Assembly (NCBI GenBank): GCA_017305715.1
Contig: JAFKKG010000018.1
Location: 1 to 64,000, forward strand
Source: Hyphomicrobiales bacterium
GTDB taxonomy: Bacteria; Pseudomonadota; Alphaproteobacteria; Rhizobiales; Xanthobacteraceae
DNA length: 64,000 nucleotides
Direction: 5' to 3'
The notes under the pieces were generated by a model that saw only the letters and a list, made by a program, of their open reading frames with translations, searched no databases and was not told where the DNA came from. Below are positions 9,836-17,913 of the stretch, piece by piece. How positions within the stretch are numbered: the first letter of the stretch is position 1; every line of letters starts with the position of its first letter. The translations under genes and the position numbers were made by a program.

Positions 9836-10798
9836 TCAGCCGCCCTTCAGGTCCGTGGCCTTGATGATCGGCCCCCATTTGGCCCGCTCCTGCTTCTCGA
9901 ACTGGGCCAATTCCGCGGGCGTTCCGCCGGCCGGATCGAAGCCCAGTTCCAGCAGTCGCTTCCTCGTCTCCGGCAGGGCCAGCGCCTTTGCCAGCTCGGC
10001 GTTCAGGAGGTCGATGACGGGCTGCGGCGTGTCGCGCGGCGCGTAGAACGCGTTCCAGGCGGTTACCTCGAAGCCGGTCACGCCCTGCTCGGCGATCGAC
10101 TTCACGCCCGGCATCAGTTCCGTCGATTTGAGCGACGTGATGCCGAGCGCCTTCAGCTTGCCGTCAGCGATCTGGCTGCGCAGCGCCGTCACGGTGTCGA
10201 CAATCAGCGGTACCTGCCCGCCAAGGACGTCCGTCAAGGCCGTCGCGGAACCCTTGTAGGGCACAGAGAACAAGGGCGCTCCGGTCTTCTCCTTCAGGAA
10301 TTCGAACACGATGCGCGCCGTCGTGCTGGGCAGCGCCATATCGACCTTGTCCGGCGTTGCCTTGGCTGCCGCAACCAGTTCAGCGACCGAGTTTGCCTTG
10401 AATGACGGACTGGCCGAGATCAGCATCGGCAACTTGCCGACCAGGATGATCGGGGCGAAATCCTTGTCCGGCGCGAAGCCGAGCGACGTGTACATGAACT
10501 CGTTCATGGTCTGGGTGGCATTGGTGCCCATCAGGATCGTGTATCCGTCCGCCTCCGAATGCGCCGCCATCTCGGTGCCGATATTGCCGCCGGCGCCGGG
10601 CTTGTTTTCGATATAGAAGCGCTGGCCCGTGGTCCGCGACAGATGATCGGCGAAGTAGCGCGCCACGACGTCGGTGCCCTGCCCTGCCTGGTAGGGGACG
10701 ATGATCCGCACCGGCTTGGACGGATAATTTTGCGCAAAGCTCGCGCAACTCCAGACCAAGGCGAGAAGGCCTACGGCCCATTTTGCAGACTTCAGCAT
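9836..10798 (-). CDS. Bug-family (TctC-like) periplasmic solute-binding protein
   Basis: This 320-residue receptor of the tripartite tricarboxylate transporter type probably binds a carboxylate in the periplasm. The signal peptide spans residues 1 to about 22 (ASFAQ). The mature start YPSKPVRIIVPYQAGQGTD and the ENKPGAGGNIG loop at about 65-76 are the family signature. GAGAGGA precedes the ATG. It is the last gene of the acyl-CoA ligase/hydratase/CoA-transferase operon (gap 30 nt), so the ligand may be the acid activated by that operon. No TctA/TctB membrane genes are near; such orphan receptors are common in this group. Confidence 0.9.
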   Translation of the reverse strand: MLKSAKWAVGLLALVWSCASFAQNYPSKPVRIIVPYQAGQGTDVVARYFADHLSRTTGQRFYIENKPGAGGNIGTEMAAHSEADGYTILMGTNATQTMNEFMYTSLGFAPDKDFAPIILVGKLPMLISASPSFKANSVAELVAAAKATPDKVDMALPSTTARIVFEFLKEKTGAPLFSVPYKGSATALTDVLGGQVPLIVDTVTALRSQIADGKLKALGITSLKSTELMPGVKSIAEQGVTGFEVTAWNAFYAPRDTPQPVIDLLNAELAKALALPETRKRLLELGFDPAGGTPAELAQFEKQERAKWGPIIKATDLKGG

Positions 10799-10828
10799 GA
10801 TGTTTCCTCTCCCGATCTATTGCTTTTG

Positions 10829-12043
10829 TTATGAACGCGTGTGGTCGCTGGTTGCGACGACGCCGGTCTCGATCAACCCGTCGATTGCGGCCCGATCGAA
10901 TCCGGCTTCGGTCAATATTTCGTGGGCATGTTCGCCGAAGCGCGGCGGTCGCCGTCCCGCGCCGCCCGGCGTTTGCATCAGCTTGACGGGAATGCCGGGC
11001 GCGCGGTGGCCTTCGCTCTCGACCAGCATGCCGCGATGGGCGACGTGCGGCTGCGCGAAGGCCTGCGCCACATTGTTGACCGGTCCTGCCGGCACGCCTG
11101 ATCGCATCAATTCGCGGCAGAGATCGTCGGACTTGAAGCCGGCCAGCGTGCGCTCGAGCTCGGCGCGGAGGGCGGCGACATGTTTCAGCCGGTCGGCGTT
11201 GCTGCGGAAGCGTGGATCGTCGAGCAGATCGCTGCGTTCCACCTTCTGGCAGAAGCGGCGGAACTGGCCGTCATTGAGAATCCCGAGGAATATCTCGCCA
11301 TCGCTGGCGGCGAACTTGTCATAAGGCGCGATGTTGGGATGGGCGCTGCCGAGCCGGCCCGGCACGTTGCCCGAACAGAGCCAGTTGGCCGCATGCGGAA
11401 CGAGAAGAGCAAGGCCGGTGTCGAACAGCGTCACCTCGACGCGCTGCCCGATGCCGGAGCGCTCGCGCGCCGCCAACGCGAGCAAGACGCCGGTAAGCGC
11501 GTTGTAGCCCGTGAGATAGTCGACGATGGGAACGCCGACGCGGGTGGGGCCGGAATCCTGCGCGCCGTTGATGCTCATCAGGCCGCACATCGCCTGCAGC
11601 ACCGCATCATAGCCGGGCAGCCCGCCGAGCGGCCCGTCGGCGCCGAAGCCGGAGATCGCGCAATAGATCAGCCGCGGAAAGCGCGCCGACAAGGCATCAA
11701 AGCCGAGACCCCAACGCTCCATGGTGCCGGGCAGGAAGTTCTCCACCAGCACATCGGCGTCCCCCAGCAAGGCTTCGAGCACGGCGCGACCCTCGCTGCG
11801 CGACAGGTCGAGCGCCATGCCGCGCTTGCCGCGGTTGACGGCGCTGAAATACGCCGCCTGCCCCGCCGCATCGAACGGCGGGCCGAGACCGCGGGTCTCG
11901 TCGCCCGCCGGCGGTTCGATCTTGACGACGTCGGCGCCGTGATCGGCCAGCATCTGCGTGCACAGCGGACCTGCGAGCACGCGCGACAGATCAACGACCT
12001 TGAGGCCGGTCATCGCTCCGCGCGTGAGCTCGTTTGCAGGCAT
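10829..12043 (-). CDS. Family III CoA transferase (CaiB/BaiF type)
   Basis: This 404-residue family III CoA transferase moves CoA between carboxylic acids. The start region has the hallmark LKVVDLSRVLAGPLCTQMLA, and ADVVKIEPPAGDETRG follows. The Asp nucleophile region is consistent with GLPGYDAVLQAMCGLMS. I use the ATG giving MPANELTRG; an ATG ten codons further (MTGLKVVDLS) is also possible. It sits between the hydratase and Bug receptor genes, 29-30 nt from each. Its place suggests it activates or exchanges CoA on the acid or an intermediate handled by the operon. The substrate is unknown. Confidence 0.9.
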   Translation of the reverse strand: MPANELTRGAMTGLKVVDLSRVLAGPLCTQMLADHGADVVKIEPPAGDETRGLGPPFDAAGQAAYFSAVNRGKRGMALDLSRSEGRAVLEALLGDADVLVENFLPGTMERWGLGFDALSARFPRLIYCAISGFGADGPLGGLPGYDAVLQAMCGLMSINGAQDSGPTRVGVPIVDYLTGYNALTGVLLALAARERSGIGQRVEVTLFDTGLALLVPHAANWLCSGNVPGRLGSAHPNIAPYDKFAASDGEIFLGILNDGQFRRFCQKVERSDLLDDPRFRSNADRLKHVAALRAELERTLAGFKSDDLCRELMRSGVPAGPVNNVAQAFAQPHVAHRGMLVESEGHRAPGIPVKLMQTPGGAGRRPPRFGEHAHEILTEAGFDRAAIDGLIETGVVATSDHTRS

Positions 12044-12072
12044 GGTCAAGCGACCGTTCGGTTGTCGGCGAC

Positions 12073-13212
12073 TCAGGAGCGGCTTGGCAGTTCGACGGTG
12101 CCGCTTCCCAGCACCGACACTTCATTGTCCTGGTTGTGGGCTTCCTGCTCGATCTCGACGAGGTGGCGTCCGTTTTCGACGTACTTGCGTTTCACCTTGC
12201 CCCGGATGAACAGCAGGTCGCCTTCCGGATTGTGCCGGCGGATCTTGCAGGTCGCACGGCGCAGGAAACCGTCATCGCCCATCCAGTTGGTGAGGTGATG
12301 GGTCAGCCAGGAGCAGCGCTCCGGACCGTAATCATAGGCGCCGGGCGCGCCGACCTCGAGCGCGAACTCCTCTTCCCAGTGCACCCGCTCGGGACAGTCA
12401 GGGATATTGAAGCGGTTCGGGATGCCGAGACCGCGATGGGCGTCCTGCAGCTTCCAGGCCAGCTTGTTGGCGCGGATATAGAGGCCGCCCCAACCCTGCG
12501 CATAGGCGATGAAGCCGGTGACCGTCATTGGCCCCTTGAACATCACGGGCAGCGCTTCGCCTTCGGTGACGTCCTGCCAGTAGCGCTTGCGCGCGCCCTG
12601 AATGCGCTCCTCGGCATAGAGCTTGTAGGCGTCAGCCAGCTCCTGCTCGCTGTAACGGCGCGGCGCGCGGGCCTTGACTTCCTTGTATTTGGTGCCCTGC
12701 TCGCGCGCGTGGTCGCGCTCGGTGCGAAAACACCAGCTATCCGCCTCGGCGACGAGATCGCCCTGCTGGTTGAAGAAGTCGACATGATAGGTCTGCTGGA
12801 TCGCGCGGCCGGCAAAGCGCGTCTGGTGCTCGACGAGATCCTTCAGCTTGGCTTCGGTGGAAATCACGTCGTTGCGCCGCACCGCCTTGTGCCAGGTCCA
12901 GTCGGCGCCCGACCACATCGCGTGAACGCCGGGCAGGCCGCCGACATAGCCGGACACGATGCGGCTGGTGGAGAACAGGAAGCTCGGCAGCGCGACGATG
13001 CCGCCGTAACTGGTCTTGGCGGCGTAATCGGGATCGCACCAGAGCGGATTGTCGTCGCCGATGCCGTGCGCGTAATGACGGATATTGTCGCGCGTCGCCT
13101 CGTAGCACCAGGGCTCCGCGGTCACGCCGATCGAGACGCCGATGCGCTTGCGCAAATCATCGAGGCCTTCTTCGGTGATTTTGGGAAACCTGGTTTCGAC
13201 GGTATCGAGCAT
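12073..13212 (-). CDS. MaoC-like double-hotdog hydratase/dehydratase
   Basis: This 379-residue protein has two hotdog domains. The N-terminal FAS1-like dehydratase half is about 10-165 and includes NIRHYAHGIGDDNPLWCDP and a GGIVALPSFL segment. The C-terminal MaoC-like half is about 210-375. Such proteins hydrate enoyl-CoA type substrates, for example in C4/C5 dicarboxylate or branched acyl-CoA breakdown. GGAAGGA lies 8 nt before the ATG. It is co-directional with the acyl-CoA ligase upstream (30 nt) and CoA transferase downstream, matching a beta-oxidation-like or mesaconyl/itaconyl-CoA type route. The actual substrate is not visible. Confidence 0.85.
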   Translation of the reverse strand: MLDTVETRFPKITEEGLDDLRKRIGVSIGVTAEPWCYEATRDNIRHYAHGIGDDNPLWCDPDYAAKTSYGGIVALPSFLFSTSRIVSGYVGGLPGVHAMWSGADWTWHKAVRRNDVISTEAKLKDLVEHQTRFAGRAIQQTYHVDFFNQQGDLVAEADSWCFRTERDHAREQGTKYKEVKARAPRRYSEQELADAYKLYAEERIQGARKRYWQDVTEGEALPVMFKGPMTVTGFIAYAQGWGGLYIRANKLAWKLQDAHRGLGIPNRFNIPDCPERVHWEEEFALEVGAPGAYDYGPERCSWLTHHLTNWMGDDGFLRRATCKIRRHNPEGDLLFIRGKVKRKYVENGRHLVEIEQEAHNQDNEVSVLGSGTVELPSRS

Positions 13213-13242
13213 AGTGACGTTCCTTCCTTTAGGGCTATTGCC

Positions 13243-14802
13243 TTATCTCGCTTCTGATTTCGTGATGGCTTGTTCGCGCTCGCGCAGCACCTTGCGGTTG
13301 ACCTTGCCGGCCGGTGTCTTGGGCAGTTCGGTGACGAAGCTGACGACGCGCGGATATTCGTGATGGCTGAGGCGCTGGCGCACGACGTCCTGGATCTCGT
13401 GCTGGAACGCCTCGTCGCCGGCCCGGTCGGTGACGACGAACGCCTTCACCACCTGCCCGCGCAACGCATCGGCGACGCCGATCGCCGCGGCTTCGCGGAC
13501 CTGCGGATGCTTGAGGATCGCATCCTCGATTTCGACAGCGCTCATGGTCCAGCCGGCGGAGATGATGACATCGTCGGCGCGGCCGCCGTGATAGAAATAG
13601 CCGTCATCGTCGGTGCGGCCGAGATCCTTGGTCGCGATCCAGTTGCCGTGGCGCCAGACTTTTAGCTCGCCTGCGACGCCGGGCGCACAGGGCCGGCCTT
13701 CGGCATCATGAACCTCGACGCGCCCGCCCGGGATCGGTTTTCCGAGCGAACCCGGCTTGACGACAAAATCAGTTGCGCCGGGATAGCTCACCAGGATCAC
13801 GCCGATCTCGGTGGTGCCGTACATGCTGCAAGCCGGCCGTCCGAAGGTTTCCTCGACGAAGGAAGCGGTTTCGCTGTCGATCGGCTCGCCGGTAAAGGAC
13901 AGTTTCTCGATCGCGTAACGATAGCGCGGCGCGGCGCCCGAATTGCGCATCATGCGATAATGCGTGGCGGCCGCGGAAATGTTGGTGAACGCATGTTTTT
14001 CGAGCGCCGCCAGCAGCCGCTCCGGATTGAACTTGCCGGCATAGGCGCCGATGGTGATGCCAAGCGCCAGCGGCGCCAGCGTGCCGTGCCAGAGGCCATG
14101 CCCCCAGGCCGGCGACGATGGGCAGATGAAGCGATCGCCGGGACGCAAACCCGTTCCGTACAGCGCCGCCACCATCAGCGTCACGATCGCGCGGTGGGTG
14201 TGCTTGACCGCTTCGGGCAATTCCCGCGTCGTGCCCGACGTATATTGAAACAGCGCCAGCGCGTCGGCTGCCGTGTTCGGTGTGAAATTGGTGGCGAAGC
14301 GGTCGAGCCCATTCAGGAAGGCATCGTCGGCGACCACGGTCTTCGCGTCGATGCCGGCGAGTTGCGGCGCCTTTTCGGCGTTGGTCACGATCAGGCGCGG
14401 CTTGCAATCGTCGACGCGCAGCTTGACCCCGTCGGGACCGAACAGGGTGAACAGCGGCACCGCGACGGCGCCGGCCTTCATGGTGCCGAACACCGCCACA
14501 TAGAACGCCCGCGACGGCTCCAGCATGATCGCAACGCGATCGCCGGCCTTGACGCCCTCGCCCTGCAGATAATGCGCGAAGCGCGACGAAGCCTCGGCGA
14601 TCTCGCGAAAGCTCAGCACCTCGTCCGGCCCGTCGGCATGAACGACGATCACGGCCGGATTGCTGCGGTCCGCATGTCGGTCGATGCATTCATGCGCGAT
14701 GTTCAGCCGTTCGCGGTTGCCCTCGAACAATTCCCAGAGCTTTGCCGGGGCGAAGTTCGCCTGCGCGTCCTTGTAGCTCGTGTAGTCGGTCAGCTTCATC
14801 AT
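13243..14802 (-). CDS. AMP-forming acyl-CoA synthetase (benzoate-CoA-ligase-like)
   Basis: This 519-residue ANL-superfamily ligase makes an acyl-adenylate and then the CoA thioester. The ATP-binding loop YTSGTTRELPEAVKHTHRA is at about 190-208, SMYGTTEIG is the A5 motif, and the C-terminal catalytic lysine is in TPAGKVNRK. It heads the operon and lies divergent from the IclR gene, with paired palindromes between them that probably control it. The start is taken at the first of two adjacent ATGs. The upstream TTG is also open and no strong ribosome binding site is visible. It may activate an aromatic or short-chain acid. Confidence 0.92.
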   Translation of the reverse strand: MMKLTDYTSYKDAQANFAPAKLWELFEGNRERLNIAHECIDRHADRSNPAVIVVHADGPDEVLSFREIAEASSRFAHYLQGEGVKAGDRVAIMLEPSRAFYVAVFGTMKAGAVAVPLFTLFGPDGVKLRVDDCKPRLIVTNAEKAPQLAGIDAKTVVADDAFLNGLDRFATNFTPNTAADALALFQYTSGTTRELPEAVKHTHRAIVTLMVAALYGTGLRPGDRFICPSSPAWGHGLWHGTLAPLALGITIGAYAGKFNPERLLAALEKHAFTNISAAATHYRMMRNSGAAPRYRYAIEKLSFTGEPIDSETASFVEETFGRPACSMYGTTEIGVILVSYPGATDFVVKPGSLGKPIPGGRVEVHDAEGRPCAPGVAGELKVWRHGNWIATKDLGRTDDDGYFYHGGRADDVIISAGWTMSAVEIEDAILKHPQVREAAAIGVADALRGQVVKAFVVTDRAGDEAFQHEIQDVVRQRLSHHEYPRVVSFVTELPKTPAGKVNRKVLREREQAITKSEAR

Positions 14803-14849
14803 GGCCGGCAAAATACCGAAGCGAAGCTAATTGTCAAATAGCGTTTATA

Positions 14850-14865
14850 ATTGTATATGTACAAT
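14850..14865. promoter_or_regulatory. Probable IclR operator, distal copy
   Basis: A perfect palindrome, ATTGTA-TATG-TACAAT, lies in the 111-bp gap between the divergent ligase and IclR genes. The same core, TTGTA-N4-TACAA, recurs 47 bp away at 14898-14911, a spacing of about 4.5 helical turns. A TATAAT hexamer overlaps its left edge at 14846-14851. Binding by the adjacent IclR protein is inferred from position and symmetry. Confidence 0.65.
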
Positions 14866-14897
14866 CATGTCGCTTCGTTGTTGCAATGCGATGATTG

Positions 14898-14911
14898 TTG
14901 TACGGATACAA
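14898..14911. promoter_or_regulatory. Probable IclR operator, proximal copy
   Basis: TTGTA-CGGA-TACAA is the second copy of the palindrome centred at 14857. It ends two bases before the ATG of the IclR gene, so a bound protein would block either transcription or access to the start. Both copies are followed by TCATG, so the duplicated unit is slightly larger than the palindrome. Confidence 0.65.
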
Positions 14912-14913
14912 TC

Positions 14914-15690
14914 ATGCCGAATCCGAAATCACCCCGCGTCCGCGCGGTCCCCGCCGTTACCCGCGCCATCGCCATTCTCCGTCTGCTCAGCCGCAGCCGT
15001 GAGCCGCAAAGCCTGAAATCGATCGCGGAGAGTCTCGATCTGGTGCCGAGCACCGCCCTGCACATCGCGCGCGCGCTCGTTGCGGAAGATTTGCTGCGGG
15101 CCGACCCGCTGACCAAGCGCTACAGCCTCGGCACCGGCATGCTGCCCTTGGCGCGCGCGGTGCTGGAGAATGCCGACTTTCCAAGCCTGGTGCGGCCCAA
15201 GCTCGATGATCTCGCGAGCCGCTACGGCGTCATGGCCATCGGTGTCGAGGTGCCGGATCTCGACCACATGATCGTGGTCACGCTGTCGCGCAGCCAGGCG
15301 CCGGTGCGCCTCCATGTCGATGTCGGCAGCCGGTTTCCCGCGCTCATCAGCGCCACCGGACGATGCGTTGCCGCCTTTACCGGACAACCCTGGAAGGAAA
15401 TCGAGAGGCGTTTTCGCCTGCTGCGCTGGCACAACGCGCCGACTTACGATGCATGGCGCAAGGAAGTCGACCAGGTCCGCCGCCAGGGCTTCAGCATCGA
15501 TCGCGGCAATTACATCGACGGCGTCACCATCGTGGCGGTGCCGGTCCTGAACAGCCAGGGCACCATCTCGCATACGCTCGCGGCCGTCGGCCTCGGCAGC
15601 CAGCTCGACCGCGCCAAGTCGCTGGCGCTGGCGCGCGACATGGACATCGTCGCGCGCGAGATTACCGCGCAGTTGGCGCCGCTCGCCTGA
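14914..15690 (+). CDS. IclR-family transcriptional regulator
   Basis: This is a 258-residue regulator. The N-terminal winged helix covers about 10-75 (AVTRAIAILRLLS, then LKSIAESLDLVPSTALHIAR as the recognition region). The C-terminal effector-binding domain covers about 85-255 (HVDVGSRFPALISATGRCVA, and DGVTIVAVPVLN near the end). The ATG giving MPNPKSPRV is preferred because it starts just before the helix-turn-helix. A longer frame runs into the upstream palindrome and encodes a Cys-rich stretch with no family support. No ribosome binding site is present. It faces the ligase/hydratase/CoA-transferase operon and probably controls that operon and itself. Confidence 0.92.
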   Translation: MPNPKSPRVRAVPAVTRAIAILRLLSRSREPQSLKSIAESLDLVPSTALHIARALVAEDLLRADPLTKRYSLGTGMLPLARAVLENADFPSLVRPKLDDLASRYGVMAIGVEVPDLDHMIVVTLSRSQAPVRLHVDVGSRFPALISATGRCVAAFTGQPWKEIERRFRLLRWHNAPTYDAWRKEVDQVRRQGFSIDRGNYIDGVTIVAVPVLNSQGTISHTLAAVGLGSQLDRAKSLALARDMDIVAREITAQLAPLA

Positions 15691-15720
15691 CCTCGCGACC
15701 GGGGCAAGCCACAGACGCAC

Positions 15721-15816
15721 GGCCCCCAGACTTATCGTCGTTCCAGCCGAGGTCCGCGAACCCGGCCGCGCGCAGAGGGCCTCTTCGGCGGCGAGTAACT
15801 TGTCGAGCTGCGGCGG
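15721..15816 (-). pseudogene. Fragment of a DinB-family gene 3' end
   Basis: About 96 bp match the 3' end of the intact DinB gene at 23259-23357, in the same orientation and at clearly high similarity. The shared blocks include GGCCGCGCGCAGAG, CCTCTTCGGCGGCGA and GTCGAGCTGCGGCGG. One G of a GGGG run is missing relative to the intact gene, which shifts the frame. The decoded piece reads QLDKLLAAEEA before the shift, against QLDEFFAAEEA in the intact protein. No upstream part of the gene remains. It marks the left edge of the catabolic island. Confidence 0.75.
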
Positions 15817-15879
15817 ACGAATGCCGGGCGCGCCTGCGTGCTCCTGGACGAGATGATGAATCCGACGTGAGGAATACGG

Positions 15880-16383
15880 CTAACAAACCGGCTGCACGGC
15901 GCAGAACTCACGATTGAAATGAACGAGCGGCTTCCTGCTCGGCTGAAGCCGGACATTCTTAACTTCGCAGAAGAATACGGAATGTTGTCCGACCGTCATC
16001 TCCTGGATGACTTCGCAATCGAGAACGGCGAGTGCATCGATGAGGGCGGGGACACCACTTGCCATTTCAAGCCACCTTTCATTGTCGAACCTCTGCGGTC
16101 CCTTTATGTTGGACGACGAAAACAACTCGGCGAGATCCGTATGATCGCGCGTCAAGACATTGACGCTGATTCGCTTGGTTGCGCTCATGGTGCCATGGGC
16201 ACCGGCGTCGCGATTCACACATGCGATGAGCGACGGCGGGTCCATGGTCAACGAACAAACGGCCGTCATGGTCAGACCATGCCATTCGCCATTACTATTC
16301 GTCGCCACAATGCATACGCCTCCGGCGAGAAGACGCATGCTTTGCTTGAACATTTCGGACGAAATCGGTGTCTCGGTGATCAC
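15880..16383 (-). CDS. Flavin reductase (reductase component of a two-component monooxygenase)
   Basis: This 167-residue flavin reductase-like protein (HpaC/HsaB type split barrel) would reduce FMN or FAD with NAD(P)H for the neighbouring oxygenase. Recognisable segments are MRLLAGGVCIVATNSNGEWH, GLTMTAVCSLTMDPPSLIAC and the C-terminal PLVHFNREF. The GTG start is chosen because GGAAGG lies 7 nt upstream. The longer frame to 16512 starts with TTG and adds 43 residues without family similarity. It follows the oxygenase gene by 132 nt on the same strand. Confidence 0.88.
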   Translation of the reverse strand: MITETPISSEMFKQSMRLLAGGVCIVATNSNGEWHGLTMTAVCSLTMDPPSLIACVNRDAGAHGTMSATKRISVNVLTRDHTDLAELFSSSNIKGPQRFDNERWLEMASGVPALIDALAVLDCEVIQEMTVGQHSVFFCEVKNVRLQPSRKPLVHFNREFCAVQPVC

Positions 16384-16515
16384 GCCTCTACCTTCCGACT
16401 TGTTCGATAGGTCGTGGATGACAACTGGAGGAGTTGGCTGCATTCCGGGCGATGCCGGCTGTCCCAAGCGGGAGTTCCGCAAAGTCGCGATTTTCCACGT
16501 CCTGAAAGGCAATGA

Positions 16516-17736
16516 TCAGGCGAAGGGCGCTGCTCTGGGATTTTCGCCGAGGTCACCCGTCAATCTGAACTGGCCCATCAGGTTGGAGACGGTATCGAAG
16601 TCGATCACCGCATGGTGGCACGCCGTGTTGATGTCACGGAAGGCACGATAGACCGCGTTGCCCTCGTAGAGGCCGTGGGCGCCCGCCGCAGCGAACAGAC
16701 GCTCGATCGCCCGGCGGCTCAGCTCGACGACAAACGCGGCATCCCAGCGCATCTGGATGCGGTCTTGCGCCGACATTGGCGCCTGATCGATTTCCATCAA
16801 GGCATCGAAGCGGTCGCACATGTCCTCGAGAAGCCGCCGTGCTGCGGCGACTTCCGCGGTGGATTCCGCTACCCGCTTTTGCATGATGGGGTTCTTGCCT
16901 TTGGCCACGCCATACGCCGTCGTGCGCGTTGACGTTGCATCCACGAAAGCCTTCAGGCCGGCTTCAGCCATGCCGAGGACGGAGCCGGACAGCATGGCCG
17001 GCAGGCCCGAGTAGACCGAAAGCCGGTAGGTCGGCGCCGTCGCGTGCGGGCTGAGACCAAGGAAGGTCGGGGTGGTCGGCATCACGCGATGCTCCGGGAC
17101 GAAGGCGTTGTTCACCACGAGATCCTTCGATCCCGTACCCCGCATGCCCAGGGTATGCCAGGTGTCGTCGAGGATGACATCTGCGCGCGGAACCATGACA
17201 TGATGAATGATATAATCGTCCGGTCCGGGATTGGCAGCTCGGGCCCCGAGGATGAACCAGGGAGAATGATCGCACCCGCTGCCGAACTGCCATCGCCCCG
17301 TGAAGCGCCAGCCCCCTTCCACCCGCTCAATCGTGCCTTGCGGCGCCAAGGAGCCCGCCACGAGATTGTCGGCGTCGCCTTCGTAGACTTCCCGTTGGCA
17401 CTCTTCCGGAAAGCGGCCGATGATGTAGTCATGCGCCACGCAAACCATCAACACCCAGCTTGCCGCCGAGCAAACGTTGGCGATGTCGGCGCAAGCCCTG
17501 ATGTGAGCGCTGGGCGAGAGCTCGTACCCGCCGAACCGCTTCGGCGTGATCATGCGCGCCAGTCCGGACTCCCGCAGGGCATTGGCGGCATCGTCGCTGA
17601 GGCGGCGAAGCTTGTCGCTCTCGTGCGTGGTGGCGGCGAGCCGGGGAAGGATGGAGCGCACCGCGCTCTTGTAGTCGAAGTCGGAAGCGGACGCGCCTTC
17701 CGAATGAACCTTGCTTGCGGCGACAGCGCTATTCAT
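16516..17736 (-). CDS. Acyl-CoA-dehydrogenase-fold flavin monooxygenase (group D)
   Basis: This 406-residue protein has the acyl-CoA dehydrogenase fold used by two-component hydroxylases such as HsaA and HpaH/C2. Helical N-terminal domain: about 20-125, with PKRFGGYELS. Beta domain: about 130-235, with GGWRFTGRWQFGSGCDHS and GMRGTGSKDLVV. C-terminal helices: about 250-395, with AAAGAHGLYEGNAVYRAFRD. The ATG is preceded by GGGAG. With the flavin reductase 132 nt downstream it probably hydroxylates an aromatic or heteroaromatic substrate. Transcription likely starts from the promoter at 17859-17887 next to lysR. A desulfurising or N-hydroxylating role cannot be excluded. Confidence 0.88.
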   Translation of the reverse strand: MNSAVAASKVHSEGASASDFDYKSAVRSILPRLAATTHESDKLRRLSDDAANALRESGLARMITPKRFGGYELSPSAHIRACADIANVCSAASWVLMVCVAHDYIIGRFPEECQREVYEGDADNLVAGSLAPQGTIERVEGGWRFTGRWQFGSGCDHSPWFILGARAANPGPDDYIIHHVMVPRADVILDDTWHTLGMRGTGSKDLVVNNAFVPEHRVMPTTPTFLGLSPHATAPTYRLSVYSGLPAMLSGSVLGMAEAGLKAFVDATSTRTTAYGVAKGKNPIMQKRVAESTAEVAAARRLLEDMCDRFDALMEIDQAPMSAQDRIQMRWDAAFVVELSRRAIERLFAAAGAHGLYEGNAVYRAFRDINTACHHAVIDFDTVSNLMGQFRLTGDLGENPRAAPFA

Positions 17737-17858
17737 TCCACATCTCCCTGATAAGCACGGCCCGAGACCATCTTCGCTCGTCGGCTGCGACCCTTCAGCT
17801 CCAGCCTCGTCGAACGCTATCTCGAGTTCTGCAACAACAACGGCGTTCTGTTGCAGCA

Positions 17859-17887
17859 ACGATGTCGCTCGGCTTGAACTAAGTCAA
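17859..17887 (-). promoter_or_regulatory. Predicted promoter of the monooxygenase operon
   Basis: On the minus strand TTGACT (17882-17887) is followed after 17 bp by CATCGT (17859-17864). The same arrangement, TTGACT-N17-CATCTT, occurs upstream of the amidohydrolase/importer operon at 22955-22983. The -35 box is good and the -10 box is weak, as expected for an activator-dependent promoter. The conserved 38-bp operator overlaps the -35 element. Confidence 0.55.
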
Positions 17888-17902
17888 ATTCATAGTTATA
17901 AT
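17874..17902 (+). promoter_or_regulatory. Predicted lysR promoter giving a leaderless mRNA
   Basis: TTGAAC (17874-17879), a 17-bp spacer and a consensus TATAAT (17897-17902) lie directly before the lysR ATG at 17910. Only 7 nt separate the -10 box from the ATG, so the transcript should start at or next to the initiation codon. No Shine-Dalgarno sequence is present. The promoter overlaps the divergent minus-strand promoter. Confidence 0.55.
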
Positions 17903-17913
17903 TCTTTGCATGA
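17876..17913. promoter_or_regulatory. Operator copy A of the island LysR regulon
   Basis: This 38-bp stretch is identical at 35 of 38 positions to 22972-23009. Conserved blocks are GAACTAAGTCAAATTCAT and ATAATTCTTTGCATGA. It is AT-rich against a GC-rich background and imperfectly inverted (TCAAA...TTTGCATGA). It lies between lysR and the divergent monooxygenase gene, the classic place for a LysR-type binding site. Binding is inferred. Confidence 0.65.

Noticed and set aside
16384-16515. N-terminal 43-residue extension of the flavin reductase
   Set aside because: It would start on TTG without a ribosome site, while the GTG at 16383 has GGAAGG at good spacing and matches the family start.
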